From contig NZ_QLTK01000001.1 of assembly GCF_003269035.1 (NCBI RefSeq), positions 558,001 to 622,000 of the forward strand: 64,000 nucleotides of DNA. Direction: 5' to 3'. Each line of letters begins with the position of its first letter. Position 1 is the stretch's first letter. Source of the DNA: Paraburkholderia bryophila. GTDB taxonomy: Bacteria; Pseudomonadota; Gammaproteobacteria; Burkholderiales; Burkholderiaceae. This document shows positions 44,408-53,198 of this stretch, piece after piece. Under the pieces are notes generated by a model. It was given only the letters and a program-made list of their open reading frames with translations. It was not told where the DNA came from and ran no database searches. The position numbers and the translations under genes are program-made.

Positions 44408-45271
44408 ATGCCCGCACTGTCCCGTCCGCTCGATCTCGACGCCATCCAGGCTTTCGTGCTGGTGGCGGACCTCGGCAGCTTCACGCGCGCCGCCAAAACC
44501 ATGGATACCTCGCAGGCCGCGATCAGCCTCAAGCTGAAGCGGCTCGAAGAGCGCCTGGGTTACCGGCTGCTGGAACGCACGCCGCGCGTGGTGAGGCTGT
44601 CGCCGCGCGGCGATGCGTTCATCGGCGCGGCCCGCCAGTTGCTGCTGGCCCATGAGCAGGCGCTGGCCGGCGCCGCCGACGCGCCCGAGCGCCGCCTCAA
44701 GCTCGGCATCAGCGACCATGTGGCCGGGCCGAATCTGCCGGTGCTGCTGGGGCGGCTGGCCGCCTACGATCCGTTGCTCGTGATCGAGGTGCGGATCGGC
44801 GCGTCGCGCGACGTGCTGGCGTGGTTCGAGCGCGGCGAGGTGGACGCGGCGATCGGCCGCCGCGAAGGCGAGCGGCGCGACGGGCAGTTGCTGGCCCGGG
44901 AACGGCTCGGCTGGTTCGCGGCGCCGGGCTGGCAGCATCGCGAGGGACAGCCGCTGCGGCTCGCCACGCTCGCCGCGCCGTGCGGGATTCGCGCGATCGC
45001 CACCGGCCTGCTCGACGCGGCGGGGGTGGCGTGGACGGAGGTGTTTGTCGGCGGCGGCGTGATGGCGGTCGGTGCGGCGGTCAGCGCGGGACTGGCCGTC
45101 GCCGCGTTGGCGCATCGGGTGGCGCCGCCCGGCGCGGTGGAGGTCGGCGAGCGGTTGGGCTTGCCGGCGTTGCCGGCGTCGCAGGTGGTGCTGTACACGC
45201 GCCTAAGCGACCGGCGTTCGCAGGAGACGCTGCGGGCGGTGAGTTCGGCGTTTGTGAATGGGGCTTATTGA
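44408..45271 (+). CDS. LysR-family transcriptional regulator
   Basis: Regulator of 287 residues. The N-terminal winged HTH (about 8-66) has GSFTRAAKTMDTSQAAISLK, followed by KRLEERLGYRLLER. The C-terminal effector-binding domain (about 90-285) is the usual periplasmic-binding-protein fold. It is divergent from the DUF4865 gene and likely controls it through the AGATAT dyad. The effector is unknown. Confidence 0.92.
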   Translation: MPALSRPLDLDAIQAFVLVADLGSFTRAAKTMDTSQAAISLKLKRLEERLGYRLLERTPRVVRLSPRGDAFIGAARQLLLAHEQALAGAADAPERRLKLGISDHVAGPNLPVLLGRLAAYDPLLVIEVRIGASRDVLAWFERGEVDAAIGRREGERRDGQLLARERLGWFAAPGWQHREGQPLRLATLAAPCGIRAIATGLLDAAGVAWTEVFVGGGVMAVGAAVSAGLAVAALAHRVAPPGAVEVGERLGLPALPASQVVLYTRLSDRRSQETLRAVSSAFVNGAY

Positions 45272-45330
45272 GGGCACTGAGTCTGACGATGTGAGGGCAC
45301 CGCGTCTGACGATGAGCGACAGGTACGAAT

Positions 45331-45357
45331 CGACGGCCCGCTGCGCAGGGGCCGTCG
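45331..45357. terminator. possible bidirectional terminator hairpin
   Basis: CGACGGCCC (45331-45339) pairs with GGGCCGTCG (45349-45357) around a 9-nt loop. The stem is strong but no T tract follows on either strand. It lies between the convergent LysR and SH3b-repeat genes. Confidence 0.35.
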
Positions 45358-45444
45358 TCGGTGGGCTTAAGCGTGTAGAGGGTTATGTTGCGAAATCAGG
45401 CGGGCCGAGCCGTCGGATTCCGCTCGACGGCCGCGTCGCCACAC

Positions 45445-46314
45445 CTAATGCTGGTCGGGTGGACGGCCACCACCGCCGCCGCCACCACCGTTGCCACCGC
45501 CCTGTGGCCTCCCTCCGCCACCTTGCGGAGGACCGCCCTGAGGACGGCCGCCCGCATTGCCCTGCGGCCCGCCTGGACGGCCAGCACCACTATTCCCCGG
45601 CGGCGGACCACCCGGACGGCCGCTTCCTGCATTCCCCGGCGGCGGACCACCCGGACGGCCACCCCCTGCATTCCCCGGCGGCGGACCACCCGGACGGCCA
45701 CCTCCTGCATTCCCCGGCGGCGGTCCACCCGGACGACCACTCCCCGTATTCCCCGGCGGCGGACCACCCGGACGACCGCCCCCCGCATTCCCCGGCGGCG
45801 GTCCACCCGGACGACCACCCCCTGCATTCCCCGGCGGCGGACCACCCGGACGGCCACCGCCCGGCGGCCGTCCCGCACCGGGTCGCGGCGGAGGCGGCGG
45901 CGGATGATGCGCCCAGCGCGACTGCTGCCCGTACCACGGCCGGCCGCGATAATAATTGCCCCAGTACGCGCCAATCGAGAACGTCACGATCGGCAGGCCG
46001 ATCACCGTGCCGTAGTTCATCACCGGCACATTGCCGCCCTGGTACGGATAACTGAGACGTCCCGCGTAGACCCAACCGCGCAGATTCGGCGCGGCGACAT
46101 CGCACCATTGATAGTTGCTCAGACACCCCATCACGGTCAGCGGTACGCCGCCGGGCAACTGCGTCACGACCGGGTAATCCGATGCGGGACCGGCGCGCAC
46201 ATTGACCGTGCTGCTCGTATAAGCCTGCGATTGCGCGTGTGCCCCCGCGGACACGGCGAGCAAACCGGCCGCCGCATAAAGACATCGAAAACCTCGAACG
46301 AGGTGTGGTTTCAT
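45445..46314 (-). CDS. secreted SH3b-domain protein with Gly/Pro/Arg repeat tail
   Basis: Exported protein of 289 residues. Signal peptide MKPHLVRGFRCLYAAAGLLAV, cleavage after AHA. Residues ~33-90 form a bacterial SH3 domain (TSSTVNVRAGPASDYPVV, LSNYQWCDVAA, GWVYAGRL), followed by a hydrophobic-aromatic block and a ~150-residue low-complexity tail with seven copies of the 13-residue unit GRPGGPPPGNAGG (39-bp DNA period) and shorter variants. The SH3b part suggests binding to peptidoglycan or cell-wall peptide, and the tail to surface or matrix contacts, but this is inference. GGGAGACAG is a good ribosome-binding site. Confidence 0.85.
   Translation of the reverse strand: MKPHLVRGFRCLYAAAGLLAVSAGAHAQSQAYTSSTVNVRAGPASDYPVVTQLPGGVPLTVMGCLSNYQWCDVAAPNLRGWVYAGRLSYPYQGGNVPVMNYGTVIGLPIVTFSIGAYWGNYYRGRPWYGQQSRWAHHPPPPPPRPGAGRPPGGGRPGGPPPGNAGGGRPGGPPPGNAGGGRPGGPPPGNTGSGRPGGPPPGNAGGGRPGGPPPGNAGGGRPGGPPPGNAGSGRPGGPPPGNSGAGRPGGPQGNAGGRPQGGPPQGGGGRPQGGGNGGGGGGGGRPPDQH
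45585..45860. repeat. 39-bp tandem repeats in the SH3b protein gene
   Basis: Seven near-identical 39-bp units, starting with the sequence CATTCCCCGGCGGCGG on the plus strand, in register with codons so that copy-number change preserves the reading frame. Because 39 is a multiple of three, the opposite strand is also open, which explains an apparent Pro-rich antisense ORF. Confidence 0.9.
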
Positions 46315-46637
46315 TCTGTCTCCCGTTGCCTGCTGTTTTTTCCCGCTTCCCGCTTCCCGTTTCCCGACGGCCGCGTTCCGGCTGCGGGCCTGCTAGCGCG
46401 CGGGCTAAGGACCGTGGTGTTCACACCTCGGCGTCCACTGCTTCCGGTTTTGCACGACGCATGCCTGAAAGCGTTCCGTCAACGCACGACCCTAAGCCGG
46501 TTAATCCTTCGCATGCGTCTCGACCGGCAAGATTTCGTAATCACCCATCCGAACTCACACGTTGTTCCGGCGTCCGGGTTGCATCGACTCGACCGATCAT
46601 CGACGGCATGAAAAACCCATGCACTGCCGGGACCGCC
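46315..46637. other. intergenic region between SH3b and LprI-type genes
   Basis: Divergent gap of about 320 bp with no gene; it contains short CCCGCTT/CCCGTTT repeats near 46351-46374 and no recognisable operator. Confidence 0.5.
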
Positions 46638-47369
46638 ATGAAGAAACTTCGCCCTTGCCTGAGCGCCGCGCTGATGCTCGTCAGTCTGTCCGCGCACGCG
46701 ACCAGCTTCGACTGCAACAAGGGACGCTCGCCGACAGAGCGAATGATTTGCGACGACCCCGCGCTCTCGACGCTCGACGACACGCTAGGCCAACTGTACT
46801 GGAAAGCGCGGCGGCGAGTCGTCAACCGGCGCGCGTTTCTCAACGACAGCGACAGCAAATGGGCGTGGCGGGAAGCGAACTGCCGCGATGCGGTGTGTCT
46901 GTCGAGGTGGTACGCGACGCGTATCGAGGAACTGCAGCGCTTGAACGCGAGCTTGCAGACTGGCACGCAACCGGACTTGAAGTCGATGGCTGCGTCGGCG
47001 ATGAAAATTGCACCGGCTGCCGCGAGTGCGTCGGGTGCGTCGGGTGCGTCGAGTGCCGTGACTGCGGCGATCGCTGCGAGCACCTCATCCGCGGTAACTG
47101 CGGCGGCCGCTGCCGCCTCTACGACCCCGCCGACCGCAGCGGATACCCGCCTCAACCCGTCGCTCGCGTCCGCGCCAACAACCGCAACGATGACGCGCCA
47201 ATGCACCGCCGCCAATCCCGGCATCGTGGTGAACGACCAGTGTGCCACCGTGCTCAGGGAGCACGGCAGCCGATGGAAATACACGCCGCACGGCAGCGAC
47301 TGGTTCTGCGGCGTCGCGACGCTCGAACCCGCCGCGCCGACGGAGGTGGCCGCAGCCGCCGCGCCATGA
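46638..47369 (+). CDS. secreted LprI-like (DUF1311) protein with Ala/Thr-rich linker
   Basis: Exported protein of about 243 residues. The ATG of MKKLRPCLSAALMLVSLSAHA is chosen since it gives a standard signal peptide; an ATG 30 bp upstream is possible. After the signal, residues ~22-105 are a lysozyme-inhibitor LprI-like domain (FDCNKGRSPTERMICDDPAL, with the conserved Cys/Leu pattern and a second Cys pair in NCRDAVCLSRWY). An Ala/Ser/Thr-rich linker (about 110-175) joins a small C-terminal segment with two cysteines (TRQCTA, NDQCATV) and an FCGV motif. It is divergent from the SH3b gene. Confidence 0.8.
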   Translation: MKKLRPCLSAALMLVSLSAHATSFDCNKGRSPTERMICDDPALSTLDDTLGQLYWKARRRVVNRRAFLNDSDSKWAWREANCRDAVCLSRWYATRIEELQRLNASLQTGTQPDLKSMAASAMKIAPAAASASGASGASSAVTAAIAASTSSAVTAAAAAASTTPPTAADTRLNPSLASAPTTATMTRQCTAANPGIVVNDQCATVLREHGSRWKYTPHGSDWFCGVATLEPAAPTEVAAAAAP

Positions 47370-47405
47370 GAAGGCCGCTAAGGCCGCTCAAAACCGAGCC
47401 CACCG

Positions 47406-48536
47406 TCACTTGGGCAGCGACCCATCCACGCCTTGCACGAACCAGTTCAAGCGCAACAACTCGGGATCGCTCAACGACTTCCCGGCCGCCACCTTCACCA
47501 CGCCGGACTGATCTACGATCGGCCCGGCGAACGGATCGAAGCGCCCCGCGACGATGTCGTCGCGCTTCTGGCTCAACGCCTTTTGCGCGACCGGTGAGAC
47601 GGCGTCGGTATTGATATCGGCGAGGTCGATCGCTTTCTCTTTCAGCCCCCACCAGACCGGCGTGTTATTCCACGTGCCCGCCATCACCTGATCCACCAGA
47701 TGCGTGTAGTACACGCCCCAGTTGCTCACGCACGCGCCGAGTTGCGCGTTCGGTCCGAACTTCTTCATGTCGGAATCCCAGCCGAACGCGTGCACCTTCT
47801 TCTGCTCGGCGGTCTGCATGGTCGCGGTCGAATCGGTGTTCTGGATCAGCACGTCGGCGCCCTGCCCGACCAGCGTTTCGGCGGCCTGTTTTTCGAGGCC
47901 CGGATCGAACCAGCTATTGATCCACACCACCTTCACCCGCGCCTTCGGATTGACCGAGCGCGCGCCCATCGTGAACGCGTCGATGTTGCGCACCACTTCG
48001 GGCACCGGCACCGAACCCACGAAGCCGAGCATGTTCGACTTCGTCGTGTAACCCGCGACGAGACCCGCGAGGTAGGCGCTCTGATAAGTGCGCACGTCAT
48101 AGGTGGCGAAGTTGGCCGCTTTCTTGTAGCCGGTCGCGTGTTCGAACACGGTGTCCGGAAAATCCTTCGCGACCTTCAGTTCGAAGTCCTGGAAACCGAA
48201 GCTGGAGCCGACCACGATCTTGTTACCCTTGGACGCCAGATCGCGAAACACGCGCTCCGAATCCGCCGACTCCGGCACGTTCTCGACACGCGTCACCTTG
48301 ACCTTGTCGCCGAATTTCGCCTCGACCGCCTTGACGCCCTGTTCGTGCGCATAGGTCCAGCCGGCGTCGCCCGGGTTGCCGAGGTAGACGAACGCGATGC
48401 CGAGCGGCTGCGCTGCGGCCGCGAGCGCGACCTGCGTCGCGCCGCCCGCGCCTAGCGTGAGCGTCGCAGCCAGCAGGGCACGGACGGCTCTAATGCGCAA
48501 TGAATAATGGAGTGCTCGCGCCAGCTTTGTTTTCAT
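47406..48536 (-). CDS. BMP family ABC transporter substrate-binding protein
   Basis: Periplasmic binding protein of 376 residues of the basic membrane protein (Bmp/PnrA) family, which takes up nucleosides or purines. A signal peptide ends after ALA near residue 41. The mature domain has GIAFVYLGNPGDAGWTYAHE near its N-terminus, NMLGFVGSVPVPEV in the middle, and a C-terminal DPELLRLNWFVQG-type end. The ATG preceded by GGAGA is chosen; the longer frame contains a Met/Thr-rich artefact reading through the microsatellite. No permease or ATPase genes are adjacent; the next genes are a winged-helix protein and a MocR regulator. Confidence 0.9.
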   Translation of the reverse strand: MKTKLARALHYSLRIRAVRALLAATLTLGAGGATQVALAAAAQPLGIAFVYLGNPGDAGWTYAHEQGVKAVEAKFGDKVKVTRVENVPESADSERVFRDLASKGNKIVVGSSFGFQDFELKVAKDFPDTVFEHATGYKKAANFATYDVRTYQSAYLAGLVAGYTTKSNMLGFVGSVPVPEVVRNIDAFTMGARSVNPKARVKVVWINSWFDPGLEKQAAETLVGQGADVLIQNTDSTATMQTAEQKKVHAFGWDSDMKKFGPNAQLGACVSNWGVYYTHLVDQVMAGTWNNTPVWWGLKEKAIDLADINTDAVSPVAQKALSQKRDDIVAGRFDPFAGPIVDQSGVVKVAAGKSLSDPELLRLNWFVQGVDGSLPK

Positions 48537-48765
48537 GAATTCTCCGAAGATGGATAAAGGTGCCCCGCCGCAGCGCCCGGCATGGCTCGACATCGCCAGG
48601 CGAGGCTCCAGCATAGGGGGCCATATTCGGAGGTCAATTTCAGCGCGAAAATTTTTTTGCGGGCGTGGGGCGCGTCGATTTTTCGCGTACCGGTGAGGCA
48701 AATACGTTTGAACGACGCCCGCGTTTCGATCGGCGCGGTGTCCGGCATCGCGCTCATGGGATGGC

Positions 48766-49134
48766 TTAGTGGATCTTCGGCGGCCGGTCCGGATGCTGCT
48801 GATCGGGCGCATCGCCATCATCACCATCATCACCATCATCGTCACCGTCGTCACCGTCGTCACCGTCGCCCGCGCTGTCGCCGAACAACTCCGCGCACAA
48901 ACCCTCGCCGGGTTCGCTCAGGCGCGCCGTGCCAGTACCTTCCTCATTGAACGTGGTCTCCACCAACCCGCCATCGGCCAGCGCCGTCAATTGCCGGCGC
49001 AGACCGCTCATCGGCACGCCGGCCTGCTTCGACAGTTTGGCGAGCGACCACGCGGCGCCCGGCGTCTCGCGATGCGCCCGCCACAATTGCGCAAGCACGG
49101 CCACCAGCACGGGATCGATTTCGTCGTCTTGCAT
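48766..49134 (-). CDS. winged-helix DNA-binding protein with acidic repeat tail
   Basis: Small protein of 122 residues. Residues ~1-85 look like a winged helix-turn-helix ([60 protein letters not shown]). The C-terminal ~37 residues are a low-complexity Asp/Gly run ([19 protein letters not shown]) encoded by a microsatellite of GTCATC/ATCACC-type triplets at 48811-48870. It sits 59 bp downstream of the MocR gene and 229 bp upstream of the BMP gene, all on the minus strand. MarR/ArsR-like regulator is the best guess. Confidence 0.75.
   Translation of the reverse strand: MQDDEIDPVLVAVLAQLWRAHRETPGAAWSLAKLSKQAGVPMSGLRRQLTALADGGLVETTFNEEGTGTARLSEPGEGLCAELFGDSAGDGDDGDDGDDDGDDGDDGDAPDQQHPDRPPKIH
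48811..48870. repeat. triplet/9-mer microsatellite encoding the acidic tail
   Basis: Plus strand: alternating CATCAC, ATCATC and GTCACC units in register with codons; read on the minus strand it gives repeated GAC/GAT Asp and GGT/GGC Gly. Such tracts can change length by slippage without a frameshift when whole triplets change. Confidence 0.8.
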
Positions 49135-49193
49135 GGTTTGTCTCCAGTCTCTGCGCCTAACCCTTCAGTCTCATAAGATGCCACTCAGCGGAC

Positions 49194-50654
49194 TCACGCC
49201 ATCTGCGTGACCAGTTCGCCCAGGGTCTTCAATGCCGCTTCCGTCTGCGGCGTCCACGGATAGCTGTAGTTCAGCCGGATGAAATGGCGGAAGTCGTTGC
49301 GCGTCGAAAACATCATCCCCGGTCCCACCGTGATGCTGCGCGCGAGCGCCGCCTGATAAAGCCGCATCGAGTCCACCCGCTCGGGCAATTCCACCCACAG
49401 CACATAGCCGCCCTGCGGCGTCGACATCCGTGTGCCGGCCGGAAAAAACCGCTGCACCAGCGCCGTCATGATGCGCGCCTGTTGCCGGTACACCCTGCGC
49501 ACGTGCCGCAAATGCCGATCGTAGCCGTCATTGCGCAGATAATCCGCCACGGCGACCTGCGGCACCGACGGCGTGGTCAGCGTGTTGAGAAACTTCAGCT
49601 TCTCGACCTGCGCGCGATACCGTCCCGGCAGCGCCCAGCCGATCCGGTACGACGCGGTCAGACTCTTCGAAAACGACGCGCAATGCAGCACCAGTCCGCG
49701 CGTGTCGAAGCTCTTCAGCGTCGAAGGCCGCGTGTCGCCGAAATACAGTTCCTGATAGACGTCGTTCTCGATCACGGGAATCTCGTGCGCGCCGAGCAAT
49801 GCCACGAGTTGCTGTTTGCGCGCGTCGGGCATCTGGAAACCGAGCGGATTCTGGAAGTTCGGCATCACCATGCAGGCGGCGATCTTCTGTTCGGCAATCA
49901 CTCGCGCGAGCGCGTCGATGTCGATGCCGTGCACGGGATGCGTCGCCACCTCGATCGCGCGCATGCCCAGACGTTCGATCGCGTGCAGCATCGCGTAGTA
50001 GGTCGGCGACTCGACGGCCACCGTGTCGCCCGGTTTGGCAACGGCTTGCAGGCTGAGGTTGATCGCCTCGGTCGCGCCGAGCGTGACGACGATCTCGCCG
50101 GGATCGACCGGCACGCCGTTTTCGGCGTAACGCCTCGCGATCTGGCGGATCAGTTCGGGGTTGCCCGGCGGCAGATCGTCGATCAGATTCCAGCTCGCCT
50201 GACGTCGCGCGATCGCGTTCGCGTACTGATTGATGCGCCGCCACGGGAACAGCGACGGATCGGGATACGGCGAGCCGAACGGCACGGCGTCGTGGGCCCG
50301 AATGCTGCGCAGCGTGGACAGCACCAGCCGGCTCACGTCGACCGCGGCCGCCACCGGCGACGCCTGCGGCGCGGGCTGATTGGTCAGACGCTGCGGCTCG
50401 GACACCGCCGAGTCCGCCGCCCGCTCGAGCGCGGCGGCCGTCGCCACGGCGTCGCGGACGAAATAGCCCGACTGCGGCCGGGTCTCGACGATCCCCAGGC
50501 TTTCCAGTAGCGCGTACGCATGCAGCACCGTCTTGATGCTGACGCCGTGCTGCTGGCTCGCCTGTCGCACCGACGGAATCCGCTCGCCCGGCGCGAACAC
50601 GCCGCGGCGGACGGCCTCCGTCATTTCCGCGGCAAGCTTTTCGTACAGTTTCAA
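49194..50654 (-). CDS. MocR-family transcriptional regulator with aminotransferase domain
   Basis: Regulator of 486 residues fusing an N-terminal GntR winged helix (about 1-75; RIPSVRQASQQHGVSIKTVL) to a class-I PLP-dependent aminotransferase fold (about 110-485). The PLP Lys lies in HCASFSKSLTASYRIGW, with the upstream ligand segment VNLTLGATEAINLSLQA-like (VVTLGATEAI) and NPLGFQMP. MocR proteins sense PLP or amino acids and typically control an adjacent operon. It is divergent from the FdhF/YdeP gene and is followed on its own strand by the winged-helix and BMP genes; which it controls is not decided. Confidence 0.9.
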   Translation of the reverse strand: MKLYEKLAAEMTEAVRRGVFAPGERIPSVRQASQQHGVSIKTVLHAYALLESLGIVETRPQSGYFVRDAVATAAALERAADSAVSEPQRLTNQPAPQASPVAAAVDVSRLVLSTLRSIRAHDAVPFGSPYPDPSLFPWRRINQYANAIARRQASWNLIDDLPPGNPELIRQIARRYAENGVPVDPGEIVVTLGATEAINLSLQAVAKPGDTVAVESPTYYAMLHAIERLGMRAIEVATHPVHGIDIDALARVIAEQKIAACMVMPNFQNPLGFQMPDARKQQLVALLGAHEIPVIENDVYQELYFGDTRPSTLKSFDTRGLVLHCASFSKSLTASYRIGWALPGRYRAQVEKLKFLNTLTTPSVPQVAVADYLRNDGYDRHLRHVRRVYRQQARIMTALVQRFFPAGTRMSTPQGGYVLWVELPERVDSMRLYQAALARSITVGPGMMFSTRNDFRHFIRLNYSYPWTPQTEAALKTLGELVTQMA

Positions 50655-50843
50655 GGACTTGGCCTCATAGAAGACTCACCGGACGCTCGCATCGGTATGG
50701 GCTGGGACGCAGTCTATGCCAAAAACCCGGCAACTGTATCCCTCTCCTTTCCAATTTTCTGTATGCTGCGCACCATTTGGAACACAGTAGGCTGACGGTA
50801 TCGGCTCAAAAAGCCATGTCGAGGCCTACCCGGCGGCAAGATC

Positions 50844-53195
50844 ATGAAGAAACCCGAAGCTCGCATCGAACCCTACACGCACCCCGCCGCCGGCTGGGGC
50901 GCGTTGAAATACGTCGCCATCAACCTGCTCAAGGAGAAGGTGGCGGGCGGCAACTACCGCACGCTGCTCAAGCAGAATCAGCCGAACGGCTTCGACTGCC
51001 CGGGCTGCGCGTGGCCGGACCGCGAGCACGCGTCCACCTTTGAATTCTGCGAAAACGGCGTGAAGGCGGTCGCCGCCGAGGCGACCAGCAAACGCGTCAC
51101 GCCCGCGTTCTTCGAAGCCCACACGGTCGAGGCGCTGATGGCGCAGTCCGATTTCGAACTCGAACAGCACGGCCGCCTGACCGATCCGCTGGTGTACGAC
51201 GCGCTGCGCGACCGTTACGTGCCGATCGGCTGGGACGAAGCGTTCGACCTGATCGCGCGCCATCTGAACGCGCTCGACCATCCCGACGAGGCCGCGTTCT
51301 ACACCTCCGGCCGCGCCAGCAACGAAGCCGCCTTCCTGTACCAGTTGTTCGTGCGCATGTACGGCACCAACAACTTCCCCGACTGTTCGAACATGTGCCA
51401 CGAAGCGACCAGCCGCGGTTTGCCGGGCACGGTCGGCATCGGCAAGGGCACCGTCACGCTCGACGATTTCGAACACGCCGACACGCTGCTGATCTTCGGC
51501 CAGAATCCGGCCACCAACCATCCGCGCATGCTCGGCGAACTGCGCGAATGCGCGAAGCGCGGCGCGACCATCGTGTCGATCAATCCGCTGAAAGAGCGCG
51601 GCCTCGAACGCTTTGCGAGCCCGCAGCATCCGGTGGAAATGCTGACCATGGGCAGCACGAAGATCAGCTCCGTGTTCATTCGCCCGAAAGTCGGCGGCGA
51701 CTTCGCGCTGATCAAGGGCGTGGCCAAGCGCGTGATCGAACTCGACGACGAAGCGCAGGCCAGCGGTCTGGAGCGCGTGCTTGACCTCGACTTCCTCGCG
51801 CAACACACCGTGGGCTTCGACGTGTTCGCCGACGACCTGCGCGCTGAAAGCTGGGACACGATCGTCGCCGAAGCCGGCGTGCCGTTCGACGAAGTGTTGA
51901 AGCTCGCCGACATCTACGTGAAGGGCCGCGCCGTGATCTCGACGTGGGGCATGGGCCTCACGCAGCACAAGAATTCGGTACCGACCATTCAGCTGCTGTC
52001 GAACCTGATGATGATGCGCGGCAATATCGGCCGGCGCGGCGCGGGTCTGTGCCCGGTGCGCGGCCACTCGAACGTGCAGGGCGACCGCACGGTCGGCATC
52101 GAGGAACGGCCGACCCAGGCGTTTCTCGACCGGCTCGGCGAGGTCTACGATTTCGAGCCGCCGCGCGAGCACGGACTTGACGTCGTCAACACGATTCAGG
52201 CAATGCTCGACGGTCAGGTGAAAGTGTTCATCGGCCTGGGCGGCAACTTCTCGATCGCGACGCCGGACACGCCGCGCACGTGGGAAGCGATGCGTTCGTG
52301 CGCGTTGACCGTACACATCACCACCAAGCTGAACCGCAGCCATCTTATCCACGGCCGCGACGCGCTGATTCTGCCGACCCTCGGGCGCACCGAGATCGAT
52401 CTGCAGAACGGCGTGGCGCAAGGCGTGAGCGTCGAGGACTCGATGAGCATGGTGCACATCTCGTATGGGATGAACAAACCGGCGTCGGAGAATCTGCTGT
52501 CGGAAATCGCGATCGTCGCCCGCATGGCACATGCCACGCTCGGCAGCGACAAAGTGGACTGGCTCGCGCAGACGGCGGACTACGCGCTGATCCGCGACGG
52601 CATCGCGCAGGTGATCGACGGTTTCCACGATTACAACGAGCGACTCAAGACGCCCGGCGGTTTTCACCTCGGTGTGGCGTCACGCGAGCGGATCTGGAAA
52701 ACGCCGAGCGGCAAGGCGCAGTTCCTGGTGCATGCAATCGCTGTCGACACGCCGATTCACCAGGCGCGCAAACAATACGGCGAGCGTTTGATGACGTTGA
52801 TGACGACGCGTTCGCACGACCAGTACAACACCACGATTTACGGTCTCGACGACCGTTATCGCGGCGTCTACGGACAACGGCGCGTGCTGTTCGCCCATAA
52901 GGACGATATCGCGATGCTCGGTTTCTCCGTCGGTCAGCGGGTCGATATCACGAGCGTGTGGGCCGATGGCATCGAGCGTCACGCGGACGGTTTCCTGCTG
53001 GTGGAGTACGACATTCCGCGCGGTTGCCTCGGCGCTTACTATCCGGAGACGAATCCGCTGGTGCCGCTCTCCTCCGTCGCCGACGGCGCGGGCACGCCGA
53101 CCTCGAAGTCGATTCCGGTGCTGTTGAAGGCGTCGAGAATGACGGTGGGGGAAACGGGTGAACTGCTCGACGCGCACGAGGCCGTGGCGGCTTGA
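50844..53195 (+). CDS. FdhF/YdeP family molybdopterin oxidoreductase
   Basis: Molybdopterin-dependent oxidoreductase of 783 residues, in the FdhF/YdeP (formate dehydrogenase-like) family. The N-terminus has GFDCPGCAWPD (Cys52 and Cys55), a short motif typical of this subfamily, and lacks the four-Cys iron-sulfur cluster of catalytic formate dehydrogenases. Molybdopterin-domain features include TSGRASNEAAFLYQLF, NFPDCSNMCHEATSRG (likely Mo/ligand region), GQNPATNHPRML, and the C-terminal dinucleotide-binding MTTRSHDQYNTTIYG. No Tat signal is seen, so it is cytoplasmic. The divergent MocR gene is 189 bp away. Acid/redox stress roles are known for YdeP, but substrate is unproven. Confidence 0.86.
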   Translation: MKKPEARIEPYTHPAAGWGALKYVAINLLKEKVAGGNYRTLLKQNQPNGFDCPGCAWPDREHASTFEFCENGVKAVAAEATSKRVTPAFFEAHTVEALMAQSDFELEQHGRLTDPLVYDALRDRYVPIGWDEAFDLIARHLNALDHPDEAAFYTSGRASNEAAFLYQLFVRMYGTNNFPDCSNMCHEATSRGLPGTVGIGKGTVTLDDFEHADTLLIFGQNPATNHPRMLGELRECAKRGATIVSINPLKERGLERFASPQHPVEMLTMGSTKISSVFIRPKVGGDFALIKGVAKRVIELDDEAQASGLERVLDLDFLAQHTVGFDVFADDLRAESWDTIVAEAGVPFDEVLKLADIYVKGRAVISTWGMGLTQHKNSVPTIQLLSNLMMMRGNIGRRGAGLCPVRGHSNVQGDRTVGIEERPTQAFLDRLGEVYDFEPPREHGLDVVNTIQAMLDGQVKVFIGLGGNFSIATPDTPRTWEAMRSCALTVHITTKLNRSHLIHGRDALILPTLGRTEIDLQNGVAQGVSVEDSMSMVHISYGMNKPASENLLSEIAIVARMAHATLGSDKVDWLAQTADYALIRDGIAQVIDGFHDYNERLKTPGGFHLGVASRERIWKTPSGKAQFLVHAIAVDTPIHQARKQYGERLMTLMTTRSHDQYNTTIYGLDDRYRGVYGQRRVLFAHKDDIAMLGFSVGQRVDITSVWADGIERHADGFLLVEYDIPRGCLGAYYPETNPLVPLSSVADGAGTPTSKSIPVLLKASRMTVGETGELLDAHEAVAA

Positions 53196-53198
53196 GGC

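Noticed and set aside
45585..45860. Possible CRISPR array (39-bp units)
   Set aside because: Units are contiguous without unique spacers and encode a protein repeat; no cas genes are present.
45557..45907. Pro-rich antisense ORF with repeated GGGPPGRP
   Set aside because: Arises because the 39-bp coding repeats are open on both strands.
50655..50843. Repeated GTAT motifs as MocR operator
   Set aside because: Four copies at irregular spacing (41, 25 and 37 bp) are too weak to assign without binding data.
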